NCBI RefSeq assembly: GCF_005405365.1
Contig: NZ_BJDX01000005.1
Location: 1-64,000 of the forward strand
Length of the DNA: 64,000 nt
DNA from: Enterococcus xiangfangensis
Lineage (GTDB): Bacteria > Bacillota > Bacilli > Lactobacillales > Enterococcaceae
Reading direction: 5' to 3'
The notes under the pieces are model-generated. The model made no database searches. It was not told where the DNA came from and saw nothing but the letters and a program-made list of their open reading frames with translations. This document shows, one piece after another, positions 10,378-18,786 of the stretch; positions within the stretch are counted from its first letter, which is position 1; the number at the start of each line of letters is the position of its first letter. Position numbers and translations under genes: made by a program.

Positions 10378-10402
10378 CGAACCAACAAACTTGATTTGAT
10401 TT

Positions 10403-10774
10403 TTATGTAAGATTTGGCGCAGCTGCAGACATCGTTTCAATTCCGACACTGATCCGCAAAGCTGCATCTACTTCTGCCATTAAACAGTTGTCTAAATGAC
10501 ACACTTTTTCTTTCAAACGAGTTTTATCGATCGTACGAATTTGTTCCAATAAAATGACCGAATCTCGCTCGATCCCAGTACCATTTGATTTGATTCCAAT
10601 ATGTGTTGGTAATTTAGGTTTCGCCATTTTCGCTGTGATCGCGGCGATGATAATCGTTGGACTAAAATGATTGCCTAAATTATTTTGGATCACCAACACC
10701 GGACGAATCCCTCCTTGTTCAGAACCAATAACTGGCGATAAATCTGCGAAATAGATATCACCACGCTTAACCAT
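10403..10774 (-). CDS. mazF: MazF/PemK-family endoribonuclease toxin
   Basis: A 123-residue cytoplasmic mRNA interferase. The family N-terminus KRGDIYFADLSPVIGSEQGG, the RPVLVIQN strand and the central ITAK segment match Bacillus subtilis EndoA/NdoA. Family members are dimers that cut single-stranded RNA at short sites. The ATG start follows AAGGAG by six bases. As in Bacillus it lies directly downstream of alr, but the antitoxin gene that normally sits between them (EndoAI, about 93 codons) is not present: only 110 bases separate the genes. The toxin may be free-standing or controlled by an antitoxin elsewhere. Confidence 0.9.
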   Translation of the reverse strand: MVKRGDIYFADLSPVIGSEQGGIRPVLVIQNNLGNHFSPTIIIAAITAKMAKPKLPTHIGIKSNGTGIERDSVILLEQIRTIDKTRLKEKVCHLDNCLMAEVDAALRISVGIETMSAAAPNLT

Positions 10775-10884
10775 ACTATTCTCCTTACCCCTTTTAAAGT
10801 AGCCGTTTTTCTAATGAAAAATGACCCTGCTTAGACCGTTTTTCCAAACACTTTTTACCTTGTTCCATGATATTTTACTTATCT

Positions 10885-12012
10885 TCATTCTTGATAAATT
10901 CTTGGTACCCGTTCTGAAAGCATACAACAAACTTCATAATGGATCGTCCCAAGATGATCGGCTACATCTTGCATCGTGATCTCTTGGTCTTTGCTTTTGC
11001 CGATTAAAGTCACTTTTGTTCCGACTTTGAATTCCCGCGGCAATCGGATCATCAATTGATCCATACAAACACGACCAACAATTTCGCAAAATTCGCCTTC
11101 TACTAATAACGAAAAACCTTGCATCTTTCGCAGCCAGCCATCCGCATAACCGATTGGAACAGTGCCGATCCATTCCTTTTTAGATGTATCATACGTTTTT
11201 CCATAGCCAACACCTTCGCCAGCAGACAATTCTTTGACTTGGATCAATTCAGAAATTAATTCCATCGCCGGTTTCAATGGATACGTTTCAGCTAATTCAT
11301 GACCCGATGGATTCAACCCGTACATTCCTACACCATAGCGAATCATATTCCCCGGCATGTCTTTATCATGCCATAAAGCCGTCGCGCTGTTGCTGGAATG
11401 CACATACCGCGGCAAATGATCAAGTGCCGTGATCACTTTGGTGAAACGATCCGCTTGTTTATGCCAATAGGTCGTGTCTTGTTCATCTGCTGTTGCAAAA
11501 TGGGTAAACAATCCTTCCCAAAGCAGATTTGGCGAAGCATCAATGATTTCGACCGCCTCTTTGACCGCTTCAGGTGTTTGAAACCCGAGCCGTCCCATCC
11601 CTGTATCAGCTTTGATATGAATTTTTATCGGCGTAGTCGTTTTAGTTAAATCTTTTAATACTTCTTGTGCTTCGATCAGCCATTCTTTTGTTGCTACTGT
11701 AATCGATAGATCATAGTCGACAACTAATGATAAATAACTTGGAAAAACAACACTCAATACTAAAATCGGTTCAGTGATCCCTGCTTCGCGCAATTCGATG
11801 GCTTCGTCCAAAGTAGCTACACAAAATCCAGTCGCGCCGGCAGCTAATGCCTGTTGCGCTGTAGCTACTGCACCGTGTCCGTAGCCATTGGCTTTGACTA
11901 CTGCAAATAATTCTACCGATTCAGGTAAACGCGCCACCTCATTTTTAATATTTTCGCTCATTGCTTTCCTATGTATGATAGCTCTCGTTGGTCGATGATA
12001 GGTTACAACCAT
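10885..12012 (-). CDS. alr: Alanine racemase
   Basis: Pyridoxal-phosphate enzyme of 375 residues that interconverts L- and D-alanine in the cytoplasm and supplies D-Ala to Ddl for the cell wall. The cofactor lysine lies in VVKANGYGHG (Lys40), and the second catalytic base is Tyr270 in the GVGYGKTYD motif. The length is normal. The ATG start is ten bases after AAGGA and 19 bases after the acpS stop. The order acpS-alr-mazF is the conserved Firmicutes arrangement and indicates one operon. Confidence 0.96.
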   Translation of the reverse strand: MVVTYHRPTRAIIHRKAMSENIKNEVARLPESVELFAVVKANGYGHGAVATAQQALAAGATGFCVATLDEAIELREAGITEPILVLSVVFPSYLSLVVDYDLSITVATKEWLIEAQEVLKDLTKTTTPIKIHIKADTGMGRLGFQTPEAVKEAVEIIDASPNLLWEGLFTHFATADEQDTTYWHKQADRFTKVITALDHLPRYVHSSNSATALWHDKDMPGNMIRYGVGMYGLNPSGHELAETYPLKPAMELISELIQVKELSAGEGVGYGKTYDTSKKEWIGTVPIGYADGWLRKMQGFSLLVEGEFCEIVGRVCMDQLMIRLPREFKVGTKVTLIGKSKDQEITMQDVADHLGTIHYEVCCMLSERVPRIYQE

Positions 12013-12031
12013 AAACTAAGTGTCCTTCTTT

Positions 12032-12382
12032 CTATTCCTCCAGCAATACTTGTGCAATTGCTAGTTCCTCTGTGTGAGTCAAGCTGACAAAAACTTTTCC
12101 CTGATGAGGTGATTTTGTAAAGGCGGGGGCACCATTGTCATTTCGTAAAATCTCTAAATCCTGAAAGCTGACTTTTCCGATGCCGGTTCCCCAGGCTTTA
12201 GAAAAAGCTTCTTTACATGCATACCGTCCTGCTAAAAATTCTACCTGACGATGCGGAGAATGACTAGCAAAAAGGGTCTGTTCTGCTGGAGTTAGTATCC
12301 GTTCGACAAAATGCGGCCGTCGTTCAATAATTTTTGCGACTCGTTTCAGCTCCGTCGCGTCGATCCCGATTCCTTTGATCAT
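12032..12382 (-). CDS. acpS: Holo-[acyl carrier protein] synthase
   Basis: A 116-residue phosphopantetheinyl transferase that moves 4'-phosphopantetheine from CoA to the serine of acyl carrier proteins, including AcpB encoded at 29168. Seen are the N-terminal magnesium-binding IKGIGIDATELKR and the second motif RYACKEAFSKAWGTGIG (about residues 53-69). It acts in the cytoplasm as a trimer. The ATG start follows AAAGGG. It is first gene of the acpS-alr-mazF operon. No strong promoter is visible; a TAAAAT near 12410 is the best -10. Confidence 0.94.
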   Translation of the reverse strand: MIKGIGIDATELKRVAKIIERRPHFVERILTPAEQTLFASHSPHRQVEFLAGRYACKEAFSKAWGTGIGKVSFQDLEILRNDNGAPAFTKSPHQGKVFVSLTHTEELAIAQVLLEE

Positions 12383-12481
12383 GCTCTCAACCCTTTCAGC
12401 AATATCTTTATTTTACCAAAGACTTATTTAAATGCTATGTTTTTTTCAAAGAATTCTTTCAAAAAAACTCCCCAGTCATAC

Positions 12482-12518
12482 AAAAAGGCCATCAATCAAA
12501 AAGATCGATGGCTTTTTT
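12482..12518 (-). terminator. Intrinsic terminator after cshA
   Basis: A ten-bp GC-containing stem (GCCATCGATC with GATTGATGGC, one G-T pair) is flanked by T-runs on both strands. It lies ten bases after the cshA stop. Confidence 0.8.
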
Positions 12519-12527
12519 ACTGATAAA

Positions 12528-14102
12528 TTAATCGTTCGAATTCGTACGGATCACAAAACCGCGTTTTTTGTCATTGCTGCGGTTTGTGTTTTTATTGTTA
12601 GTGTGTTGTTTGCTTCCGCCGTAGTTTTTGTTTTTGTTGGTGCTGCTATTGCGGTCACGATCTTTACGATAGTTGTCTTTGCCACGGCCGCCGCCACGGT
12701 TGTTACCACCGCCACGATTGTTGCCGCCTCCGCGTTTGCCGCCGTTACCACGATTGAAGCCGCCTTTTTTATTTGAAGGCAATGGACGTTCTGGCGTGAT
12801 TTTTACAGGTACTGAATCAGCAGGATCTTTCGCAGTCGTCTTCAACAGCATCGCTGCTAATTCTTCTGGCGAATAAGTTGCTAACAATTCTTTTGCTGAT
12901 TCGGCATATTTTTCTAGACTATCGGAATTTTCTTCCATTTGGCTTTGGATTTGTTCCATCGCCGCGCCTAATTGGCCTTTGAATGCTTCTTTTTCGGTTG
13001 GCGGACGAAGTGGTTCCATCCGTTTCTTCGTCAAGTTTTCAATGACATGCAAGTAGCCCATTTCATTTGGTGTAACGAATGTAACGGACATCCCGCCTTT
13101 ACCTGCACGACCAGTACGGCCGATCCGGTGAACATAGCTTTCTGGATCTTGTGGAATATCATAGTTATACACGTGGGTAACACCTGAGATATCTAATCCG
13201 CGAGCGGCAACGTCTGTCGCTACTAAGATGTCAAGATCTCCGCGTTTAAATGAACGCAAAACGCTCATTCGTTTTTGTTGTGATAAATCGCCATGAATTC
13301 CTTCAGCTTTATAACCGCGAGCTTCAAGTCCGCGAGCTAATTCATCAACACGACGTTTAGTACGACCAAAGACAATCGCCAAATCTGGTGTTTGTACATC
13401 AAACAAACGAGTCATGATATCGAATTTTTCGTAATCTTTTCCACGAACATAATATTGATCGATCAAATCAGCTGTCATTGCTTTAGTCTTGATTTTCACA
13501 TGTTCAGGATTGTTCATAAATTTAACGCCGATTTTTTTAATTGCATCAGGCATTGTAGCTGAGAACAATAACGTTTGGCGTTCTGCAGGGACTTTACTGA
13601 TAATTTTTTCGATATCTTCTAGGAAGCCCATGTTCAACATTTCGTCTGCTTCATCTAAGACTAATGTTTCCACTGTTTCTAGTTTTAATGTGTGGCGATT
13701 GATATGGTCGAGCATCCGGCCGGGTGTTCCGACAACGATATGCGGACGATCTTTCAATCCACGAATTTGGCGACCGATGTCTGCACCGCCGTAAACAGCT
13801 TGAACGCGAACTTTTTTATCGCGGCCTAAACGATACAATTCTTCTTGTGTTTGGATCGCAAGTTCACGAGTTGGTGAGATTACCAATCCTTGTAATGCAT
13901 TGTTCGTTGTGTCGATTTTGTCTAGCATCGGCAACCCAAATGCTGCAGTTTTACCGGTACCTGTTTGTGCTTGTCCAATAACATCTCTTCCGTCTAAAGC
14001 TAAAGGAATAGTTTGTTCTTGAATCGGTGTCGCTTCTTCAAAACCTGCGCGTTCAACCGCGAGCAATAGTTCTGGTGATAATTTTAGTTCTTTGAATTTC
14101 AA
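12528..14102 (-). CDS. cshA: DEAD-box RNA helicase CshA
   Basis: ATP-dependent RNA helicase of 524 residues, linked in Firmicutes to ribosome assembly, the RNA degradosome and cold growth. Motifs in order: Q motif (about 23-33), AQTGTGKT (45-52), PTRELA, GTPGR, DEAD (150-153), SAT (181-183) and HRIGRTGR (325-332). The C-terminal 85 residues are a Gly/Arg/Asn-rich, disordered RNA-binding tail with repeated RGGGNN units. The start is TTG 14100-14102, seven bases after AGGAGG; no ATG fits. It is transcribed alone from a strong promoter with a leader of about 290 nt. Confidence 0.94.
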   Translation of the reverse strand: MKFKELKLSPELLLAVERAGFEEATPIQEQTIPLALDGRDVIGQAQTGTGKTAAFGLPMLDKIDTTNNALQGLVISPTRELAIQTQEELYRLGRDKKVRVQAVYGGADIGRQIRGLKDRPHIVVGTPGRMLDHINRHTLKLETVETLVLDEADEMLNMGFLEDIEKIISKVPAERQTLLFSATMPDAIKKIGVKFMNNPEHVKIKTKAMTADLIDQYYVRGKDYEKFDIMTRLFDVQTPDLAIVFGRTKRRVDELARGLEARGYKAEGIHGDLSQQKRMSVLRSFKRGDLDILVATDVAARGLDISGVTHVYNYDIPQDPESYVHRIGRTGRAGKGGMSVTFVTPNEMGYLHVIENLTKKRMEPLRPPTEKEAFKGQLGAAMEQIQSQMEENSDSLEKYAESAKELLATYSPEELAAMLLKTTAKDPADSVPVKITPERPLPSNKKGGFNRGNGGKRGGGNNRGGGNNRGGGRGKDNYRKDRDRNSSTNKNKNYGGSKQHTNNKNTNRSNDKKRGFVIRTNSND

Positions 14103-14260
14103 ATGATATCCTCCTAATGTCTGTTGACCTTATCATTTAGAGCGTATGGTCTGGTATCTGCGTTTGGTCTGCAACTGTCCCTTAGTTGCCGTCCTTAGCG
14201 ATACTACCGAAAAACCGCTCCGCGAAGTCAGGCGGAAGGATCATCTCTCACAAAAAGTGG

Positions 14261-14292
14261 TTGAGACATCGTTCAATTGAAAAATGCCCCAA
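14261..14292. repeat. Dispersed imperfect palindrome, copy A
   Basis: A 32-base imperfect inverted repeat (TTGAGACATC...ATGCCCCAA). It resembles copy B at 15887-15919 across its whole length, including the loop-proximal TTCA and the ATG(C/T)C(C/T)CAA end. It forms the terminator-like hairpin in the cshA leader. Confidence 0.5.
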
Positions 14293-14396
14293 CCGCTTCT
14301 CAAAAATAATTGGTAAGCCAGCAAACAGTTTGCTAGCGAATCTTTAATTTATTGGATGACTCATTCAATCATTACTTCATTTCTCGGCAATGGCTC

Positions 14397-14425
14397 ATTC
14401 TAGCACATCATTTCATTTTCTGCAA
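14397..14425 (-). promoter_or_regulatory. Promoter of cshA
   Basis: Minus strand: TTGCAG (14420-14425), 17 bases, TAGAAT (14397-14402) with the extended TGC just before it. It starts eight bases past the murF stop codon. Confidence 0.75.
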
Positions 14426-14432
14426 CTTTTCA

Positions 14433-15788
14433 CTACTTCTGTAAAAACTCGACAACTTCCAACAAGCCCATTCCATTACTGCCTTTTAAAACTACGCTGT
14501 CATCTGCTTGCAAACTATTTTTTACAGCTTCCATCATTTGAAGTTTTTCTTCTTTATTGAAATAGTGAACGGCTAATGCCGGATAACGATCCGCCAAAGC
14601 GACCTTCAATCCCTTCATGTCTTCACCATATAAAAAGATCTCTTGAAAATCTTGATCGTTGATATGTTTTACCATACTGGTATGCAATGATAAAGAATCT
14701 GCGCCTAACTCTAGCATATCTGCCAAGACCGCTAATCGGCGACCTTCTGTCGGTAATTTCGCAAATGTATCCAATACAAGACCCATCGCTGTTGGATTGG
14801 CATTATAAACATCGCTCAAAATATCTGCACCATTAGCTGCCTTCAACCACTGTGTCCGGTTTTGAGTAACTTGCACATAAGCCAAGCCTTGGAAGATCTC
14901 ATCATTACTCAAATCAAACCAGCGCCCAATCGCCATTGCGATCAAGGCATTTTGAACATTGTAGCTTCCTGGTAAAGGAATTTGATAGCCGTTGTCTTCT
15001 ACTGAAAAAACAGTCGCGCCTTTGCTTTCATTCAAGATCGTAGCAGAAAGCTCGCCGTTTTGGATCCCGACTGTTTTGACTGTTTGTGACAATGAGTGCG
15101 TCCGTTCTGCTAACAATGGTTCATCTGCTGGAATGATCAACAGTCCATCGGGTGCAAGTCCTGTTGTAATCTCCATTTTGGCATCCGCGATTTTTTCTCG
15201 CGAGCCTAAGTTTTCGATGTGGGCTTCTCCGATGATCGTGATTGCAGCAACATCCGGCTCAGCCAATTCAGATAAAACACTGATTTCCCCGGCATGATCC
15301 ATTCCCATTTCTAAAATTAATTTTTCGGTTCCTTCCGGCATATGCAAAATCGTATAAGGCAAACCGATATCATTATTGTAATTACCTTGGGTTTTATAGG
15401 TTCGGAATTTTTGGTTGAGAACCGCTTCCGTCATATCTTTAGTCGTAGTCTTGCCATTTGAGCCTGTGATCGCGATCACGTCTGGATTTTCTTCCAGCAA
15501 ATAATAGCTTGCTAACGCTTGAAAAGCCAACAATGTATCTTTTACTAAGATCACTGCGATCCCTTCAGGCGCCGTTTCAGCAGCTCGGCTCCACAATGTT
15601 GCCGTTGCTCCATTTTCGATCGCTTTTGCTACAAAATCATGGCCGTCGTTTGTCCCTTGCAACGGGATGAACAAATCGCCTGCTTCAATTTTTCGTGAAT
15701 CGAATTCGACACCAGTAACGGTCACCTCATTTTCCGTCAATACTTCACCTTGAACGGCCTTGCCGATGATTGTCGTTGTAAAATTCAT
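14433..15788 (-). CDS. murF: UDP-N-acetylmuramoyl-tripeptide--D-alanyl-D-alanine ligase
   Basis: Cytoplasmic Mur ligase, 451 residues, that adds the D-Ala-D-Ala made by Ddl to UDP-MurNAc-tripeptide with ATP. The ATP loop GSNGKTTT is at 109-116. The N-terminal substrate domain, central GTPase-like domain and C-terminal Rossmann-like domain are all complete. The ATG start follows GGGAGG. It lies downstream of ddl, as is common in Lactobacillales, but a terminator-like palindrome (15878-15921) lies between, so part of its transcription may be independent. No convincing promoter was found. Confidence 0.96.
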   Translation of the reverse strand: MNFTTTIIGKAVQGEVLTENEVTVTGVEFDSRKIEAGDLFIPLQGTNDGHDFVAKAIENGATATLWSRAAETAPEGIAVILVKDTLLAFQALASYYLLEENPDVIAITGSNGKTTTKDMTEAVLNQKFRTYKTQGNYNNDIGLPYTILHMPEGTEKLILEMGMDHAGEISVLSELAEPDVAAITIIGEAHIENLGSREKIADAKMEITTGLAPDGLLIIPADEPLLAERTHSLSQTVKTVGIQNGELSATILNESKGATVFSVEDNGYQIPLPGSYNVQNALIAMAIGRWFDLSNDEIFQGLAYVQVTQNRTQWLKAANGADILSDVYNANPTAMGLVLDTFAKLPTEGRRLAVLADMLELGADSLSLHTSMVKHINDQDFQEIFLYGEDMKGLKVALADRYPALAVHYFNKEEKLQMMEAVKNSLQADDSVVLKGSNGMGLLEVVEFLQK

Positions 15789-15877
15789 GGTGTTCCTCCC
15801 ATTTTTTTGGTTTCTGACTTAAAAAGACTACGCAAGCGCGCTAATTTTGATCAAGCAGTCAGCGCATTTGATCCATT

Positions 15878-15921
15878 AAAAGAAACTTGAGGCATCATTC
15901 ATCCAGAATCATGTCTCAAGT
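15878..15921 (-). terminator. Probable terminator after ddl
   Basis: ACTTGAG and CTCAAGT arms (15885-15891, 15915-15921) with further inner pairing are followed on the minus strand by TTCTTTT. It is built from the dispersed palindrome copy B. It could be partial, allowing readthrough into murF. Confidence 0.6.
15887..15919. repeat. Dispersed imperfect palindrome, copy B
   Basis: A 33-base imperfect inverted repeat related to copy A at 14261-14292. Both copies sit at gene ends and begin with TTGAG and end with CAA. Confidence 0.5.
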
Positions 15922-15941
15922 CCTGTGATTAAGCTGTCTGA

Positions 15942-17006
15942 TTATTCAAAAGCAGCTTGCTGTTCGTAACGTTTCAGTCCTAATTGAATCAATTCTTCAA
16001 TCAAGTCGCCGTACTTCAGCCCCATGTTTTCCCATAATAATGGGTACATACTGAATTCTGTAAAGCCAGGCATCGTATTTAATTCATTCAAGAACAACTC
16101 GTTTTTGTTGGTCAAGAAAAAGTCGCAACGGCTAAGTCCTGATCCGCCTAACATCGTATACGCTAACTTCGCAAAATCACGTGCTTTTTGCATAACATCT
16201 TCCGGCACCTCTGCTGGTATTGCCATTTGAATCGTGTTGTCGATATACTTGGCGTTGTAATCGTAAAAAGCAACTTCTTTAACAACTTCACCAGGCAGCG
16301 TCGTCCGTACATCGTCGTTGCCTAACACAGCAACCTCGATCTCACGCGCATCGATTCCTTGTTCTACTAACGCCCGTGAATCATAACGATACGCTTCTTG
16401 CAGCGCATTTTGTAATTCTTCACGATTTTCTGCACGAGTGATACCAACACTTGAGCCCATGTTGGCTGGTTTGACAAACATTGGGTACAATAACGTTCCT
16501 TCACATTTATCAAAAATTTGTTTTGGATTTTCTTTCCATTGATTTTTCAATACAGGTACATATGGAACTTGCGGAATTCCAGCAGCTTGCAAGATATATT
16601 TAGTCATGATCTTATCCATCGCACAAGCACTAGTCATCACACCAGTACCCACATACGGCATGTCCAATGTCTCTAAGAATCCTTGAATCGTTCCATCTTC
16701 GCCGTTAGGACCATGTAAAACTGGAAAAACAATTGCGTTATCTTCTTTGATATCGCCAGGCGCAATGACTTTTCCGCTGAATCCTTCGACTTCATGACCC
16801 GCTGTGTCCCAAGTCAACCGCAATACTTCGTCTGTTTCTGGTGCTTCCGTTAGTAATGGGCCTTGGACCCATTGACCGGTTTTATCGATATAAATAAGCT
16901 GTACTTGATAATAGTCAAAATAAACCGCAGAAATAACTGAAAAGGCCGACAAAATTGCAACATCATGTTCTGGACTTTTCCCACCATAAAGTAAAATAAT
17001 TTTCAA
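15942..17006 (-). CDS. ddl: D-alanine--D-alanine ligase
   Basis: ATP-grasp ligase, 354 residues, joining two D-alanines for peptidoglycan. Seen are HGPNGEDG (98-105), the ATP-binding loop KPANMGSSVG (179-188), the omega-loop YDYNAKY (248-254) and the metal-binding LNELNTMPGF (306-315). The Tyr in the omega loop is typical of D-Ala-D-Ala specificity rather than D-Ala-D-lactate or D-Ala-D-Ser ligases. The start is TTG at 17004-17006, eight bases after GGAGG; its context is nearly identical to that of cshA. It is a housekeeping enzyme and by itself says nothing about vancomycin resistance. Confidence 0.96.
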   Translation of the reverse strand: MKIILLYGGKSPEHDVAILSAFSVISAVYFDYYQVQLIYIDKTGQWVQGPLLTEAPETDEVLRLTWDTAGHEVEGFSGKVIAPGDIKEDNAIVFPVLHGPNGEDGTIQGFLETLDMPYVGTGVMTSACAMDKIMTKYILQAAGIPQVPYVPVLKNQWKENPKQIFDKCEGTLLYPMFVKPANMGSSVGITRAENREELQNALQEAYRYDSRALVEQGIDAREIEVAVLGNDDVRTTLPGEVVKEVAFYDYNAKYIDNTIQMAIPAEVPEDVMQKARDFAKLAYTMLGGSGLSRCDFFLTNKNELFLNELNTMPGFTEFSMYPLLWENMGLKYGDLIEELIQLGLKRYEQQAAFE

Positions 17007-17039
17007 ATGAATATCCTCCGTTACTTTCTGATCCTTAAT

Positions 17040-17067
17040 ATTTTAGCACAAAAATCAAAATCCCCAA
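17040..17067 (-). promoter_or_regulatory. Putative promoter of ddl
   Basis: Minus strand: extended -10 TGC-TAAAAT (17040-17048) with a weak TTGGGG (17062-17067) 16 bases upstream of the hexamer. Confidence 0.4.
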
Positions 17068-17106
17068 AAAGAAATTTCACAAGTATTACAAAGCTTATCA
17101 TTTTGA

Positions 17107-17556
17107 TTACATTAAAGACCGTCGAATCAGACTTTCTAAAACTTCTTTAAAATGTTCGCGGTCGTCATTTGTGAAGGGTTTGGGCCCTTTTGTACGCTGC
17201 TTGGCTTGCCGCATTTTGCTGCCGATAAATCGTTGGGTCAATAACGCATCAATATTCATTTGAGTATATTCCAACCCGCTCTGATGCAACACGTGCGCCG
17301 CTTTTGTCAACGTCAAAGATGCCAATCCATAGTCTTGCGTGATTAAAATATCTTCTGGCTGAATAACTGAAACGATCTTAAAATCAGCCGAATCTGAACC
17401 CGGATCGACATAAATAAAAGTCACAAAATCTGGGTATTCTTTTTTTGAATAATGATCGATACTCGTGACGATCACCACTGGCAGCTTGAATTTTCCAGCG
17501 ACGGCGATCGTTGTATCTTTTACTGGCGAACCATCACCATCGATGATCAAACGCAT
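17107..17556 (-). CDS. UPF0178 (YaiI/YqxD) family protein
   Basis: A 149-residue cytoplasmic protein of the UPF0178 family, which has a PIN/NYN-like nuclease fold. The family start IIDGDGSPVKD, the central acidic ILITQDYGLA and the C-terminal RTKGPKPFTNDDREHF are present. Function is unproven; the acidic cluster suggests metal binding. The start is ATG 17554-17556, nine bases after GAGAGG; an in-frame ATG six codons earlier lies upstream of that ribosome binding site. The 200-base spacer to the metallophosphatase holds no gene and no clear terminator. Confidence 0.85.
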   Translation of the reverse strand: MRLIIDGDGSPVKDTTIAVAGKFKLPVVIVTSIDHYSKKEYPDFVTFIYVDPGSDSADFKIVSVIQPEDILITQDYGLASLTLTKAAHVLHQSGLEYTQMNIDALLTQRFIGSKMRQAKQRTKGPKPFTNDDREHFKEVLESLIRRSLM

Positions 17557-17758
17557 GTTTATCAACCTCTCCACTTAACCAAGTCTCCTTTGATTGCTTG
17601 AGACTTTTTCTCTCCCCATTGTTGCAAGGATCGCAACAGGTTGCAAGTGGTACTGACAGAAAATTTGATCTTTTGTTCTTTCCAGCTGCTGGCTTTGTCA
17701 TTGAAAACTTGCTGCCTTTTTCGCCAAAAAATTTTTACTGACTCTACGATTCTGCCTT

Positions 17759-18658
17759 TTAATAAGGAATTAATGTGATTGCTTGGCGGAATTCTTCGAT
17801 CAAGTGCTGCTCTTGATACGCGGAAAATTCTGCTTGATGTTTTTTTAATAAGCTGCGCATCTTCATCGGAAGATATACTTCTGCTAGTTGATTCGCTAAA
17901 ACAAAATCTCGTGTAATCTTCCATTCATAATAATAACCTAACGGCCGACAGCTGTAGATCGTATCATGGAATAGTTGATCTTCGAAACGGCGATGGGTAT
18001 GACCAAAAACGACTTGCCGAATATTGGGGTACTGATCCAGTAATTCGCCTAACGCTTGCGATCCTAAGAAAGCATTTAGTTTGTTCCAAACTTGATAATT
18101 GCCACTTTGATGGATCACAAATTCTGCTTTTGGGACAAAATGCGTGGCTAAGATCACTTGATAATTTTTTTGCGCTAAATCATCTAATACTTCCCGCAGT
18201 TGGTGCAAAATTGCTTGATTGACTGTCTGATCATCCGAAAAACGTTCAATGATGCGATCAAACCAATAAATATTTTTAATTGAGCGATTCTGCTGCGGAT
18301 CTTTTGTTTCAGAAAAACTATAATCATACCAGCCGTTGAAACCTAACAAGACTGTCCGCTGATTCAGCGGCAAGTAACGAAGATTTAAAAAATGGCTGTC
18401 TGGATAATGTTCAATCATCTGCTCGCCTTTCAGCTTGCCCATCTCGTGATTGCCCAGATTAAACGTTGTCGGCAAGCCGCGGCGGCGGAAAAATTGATTG
18501 ACCGCCAATGTTTGCTCGATCTGATTGGCCGTGTCGCCTGCAAAGTGCAAACGCGTCACCTGTTGTTCGTTCAACACACTAAAAAGTATTTCCAACTCTT
18601 GTTCGTTGAAATGATTGATATCTGCATGCAAATCTGTTATCACAGCTAAATTCCCCAT
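17759..18658 (-). CDS. Metallophosphoesterase (calcineurin-like)
   Basis: Cytoplasmic phosphoesterase, 299 residues. Metal-ligand motifs in order: TDLHAD (Asp9, His11), GDTAN (Asp42), GNHE (69-72), ATHF and GHTH. The second motif has Asn where many relatives have Asp or Glu two residues on, but the ligand set is otherwise complete, so the enzyme is probably active. The substrate is unknown. The start is ATG 18656-18658, eight bases after AAGGAG; an in-frame start ten codons upstream is rejected for lack of a ribosome site. The gene is divergent from the plus-strand pair at 18787-19760. Confidence 0.83.
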   Translation of the reverse strand: MGNLAVITDLHADINHFNEQELEILFSVLNEQQVTRLHFAGDTANQIEQTLAVNQFFRRRGLPTTFNLGNHEMGKLKGEQMIEHYPDSHFLNLRYLPLNQRTVLLGFNGWYDYSFSETKDPQQNRSIKNIYWFDRIIERFSDDQTVNQAILHQLREVLDDLAQKNYQVILATHFVPKAEFVIHQSGNYQVWNKLNAFLGSQALGELLDQYPNIRQVVFGHTHRRFEDQLFHDTIYSCRPLGYYYEWKITRDFVLANQLAEVYLPMKMRSLLKKHQAEFSAYQEQHLIEEFRQAITLIPY

Positions 18659-18746
18659 TTGACCGTCTCCTTCTCGTTTACTGTACACAAACCGTTGAAA
18701 TAATGCGAATCAAATGCTGATCTGCCGGCAAGGTTTTTTTCAGATG

Positions 18747-18755
18747 TGCTATACT
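18747..18755 (+). promoter_or_regulatory. Extended -10 promoter of the 18787-19760 pair
   Basis: TGC-TATACT (18747-18755) lies 31 bases before the start codon. No good -35 is visible. Confidence 0.4.
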
Positions 18756-18786
18756 TAATTAACAGATATTTAAGGAGGGAACTTTG

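Larger units (their letters stand above)
10077..10402 (-). other. Leader and spacer between mazF and the ABC exporter genes
   Basis: A gene-free stretch of 326 bases. It holds the mazF terminator (10348-10377), a distal promoter (10251-10280), a hairpin (AACAC/GTGTT outer and TTTTC/GAAAA inner arms, about 10211-10239), a 25-codon open frame (10138-10215) ending in a T-run, and a second weak promoter (10090-10119). The layout resembles drug-responsive leaders such as bmrB ahead of bmrCD in Bacillus subtilis, but no regulation is shown. Confidence 0.4.
14103..14432 (-). promoter_or_regulatory. Long structured 5' leader of cshA
   Basis: 330 bases without a gene. From the promoter at 14397-14425 the transcript would carry about 288 untranslated nt. 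Visible structures on the minus strand: a CTAGCAAA/TTTGCTGG stem; a 10-bp terminator-like hairpin (14285-14294 with 14259-14268) followed by ACTTTTTG; a CCGC/GCGG stem near 14215-14240; and GCAACT/AGTTGC near 14170-14190. I do not recognise a known riboswitch. Autoregulation or cold-responsive control is inferred only from the length and folding. Confidence 0.55.

Noticed and set aside
10791..10885. 24-codon frame between alr and mazF as a MazE antitoxin
   Set aside because: It is too short, basic rather than acidic, lacks a ribbon-helix-helix pattern and has no ribosome site.
12700..12760. Short tandem repeats in cshA as a possible CRISPR or VNTR array
   Set aside because: They encode the RGGGNN repeats of the helicase tail; there are no spacers and the reading frame is intact.
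12432..12776. Plus-strand open frame opposite the cshA tail, looking like a membrane protein
   Set aside because: It is the antisense of the Gly/Arg/Asn-rich repeats of CshA, which produces runs of Val and Ala by composition.
17562..17924. 120-residue minus-strand open frame upstream of the UPF0178 gene
   Set aside because: It overlaps the end of the metallophosphatase gene in another frame, has no ribosome site and no family-like sequence.
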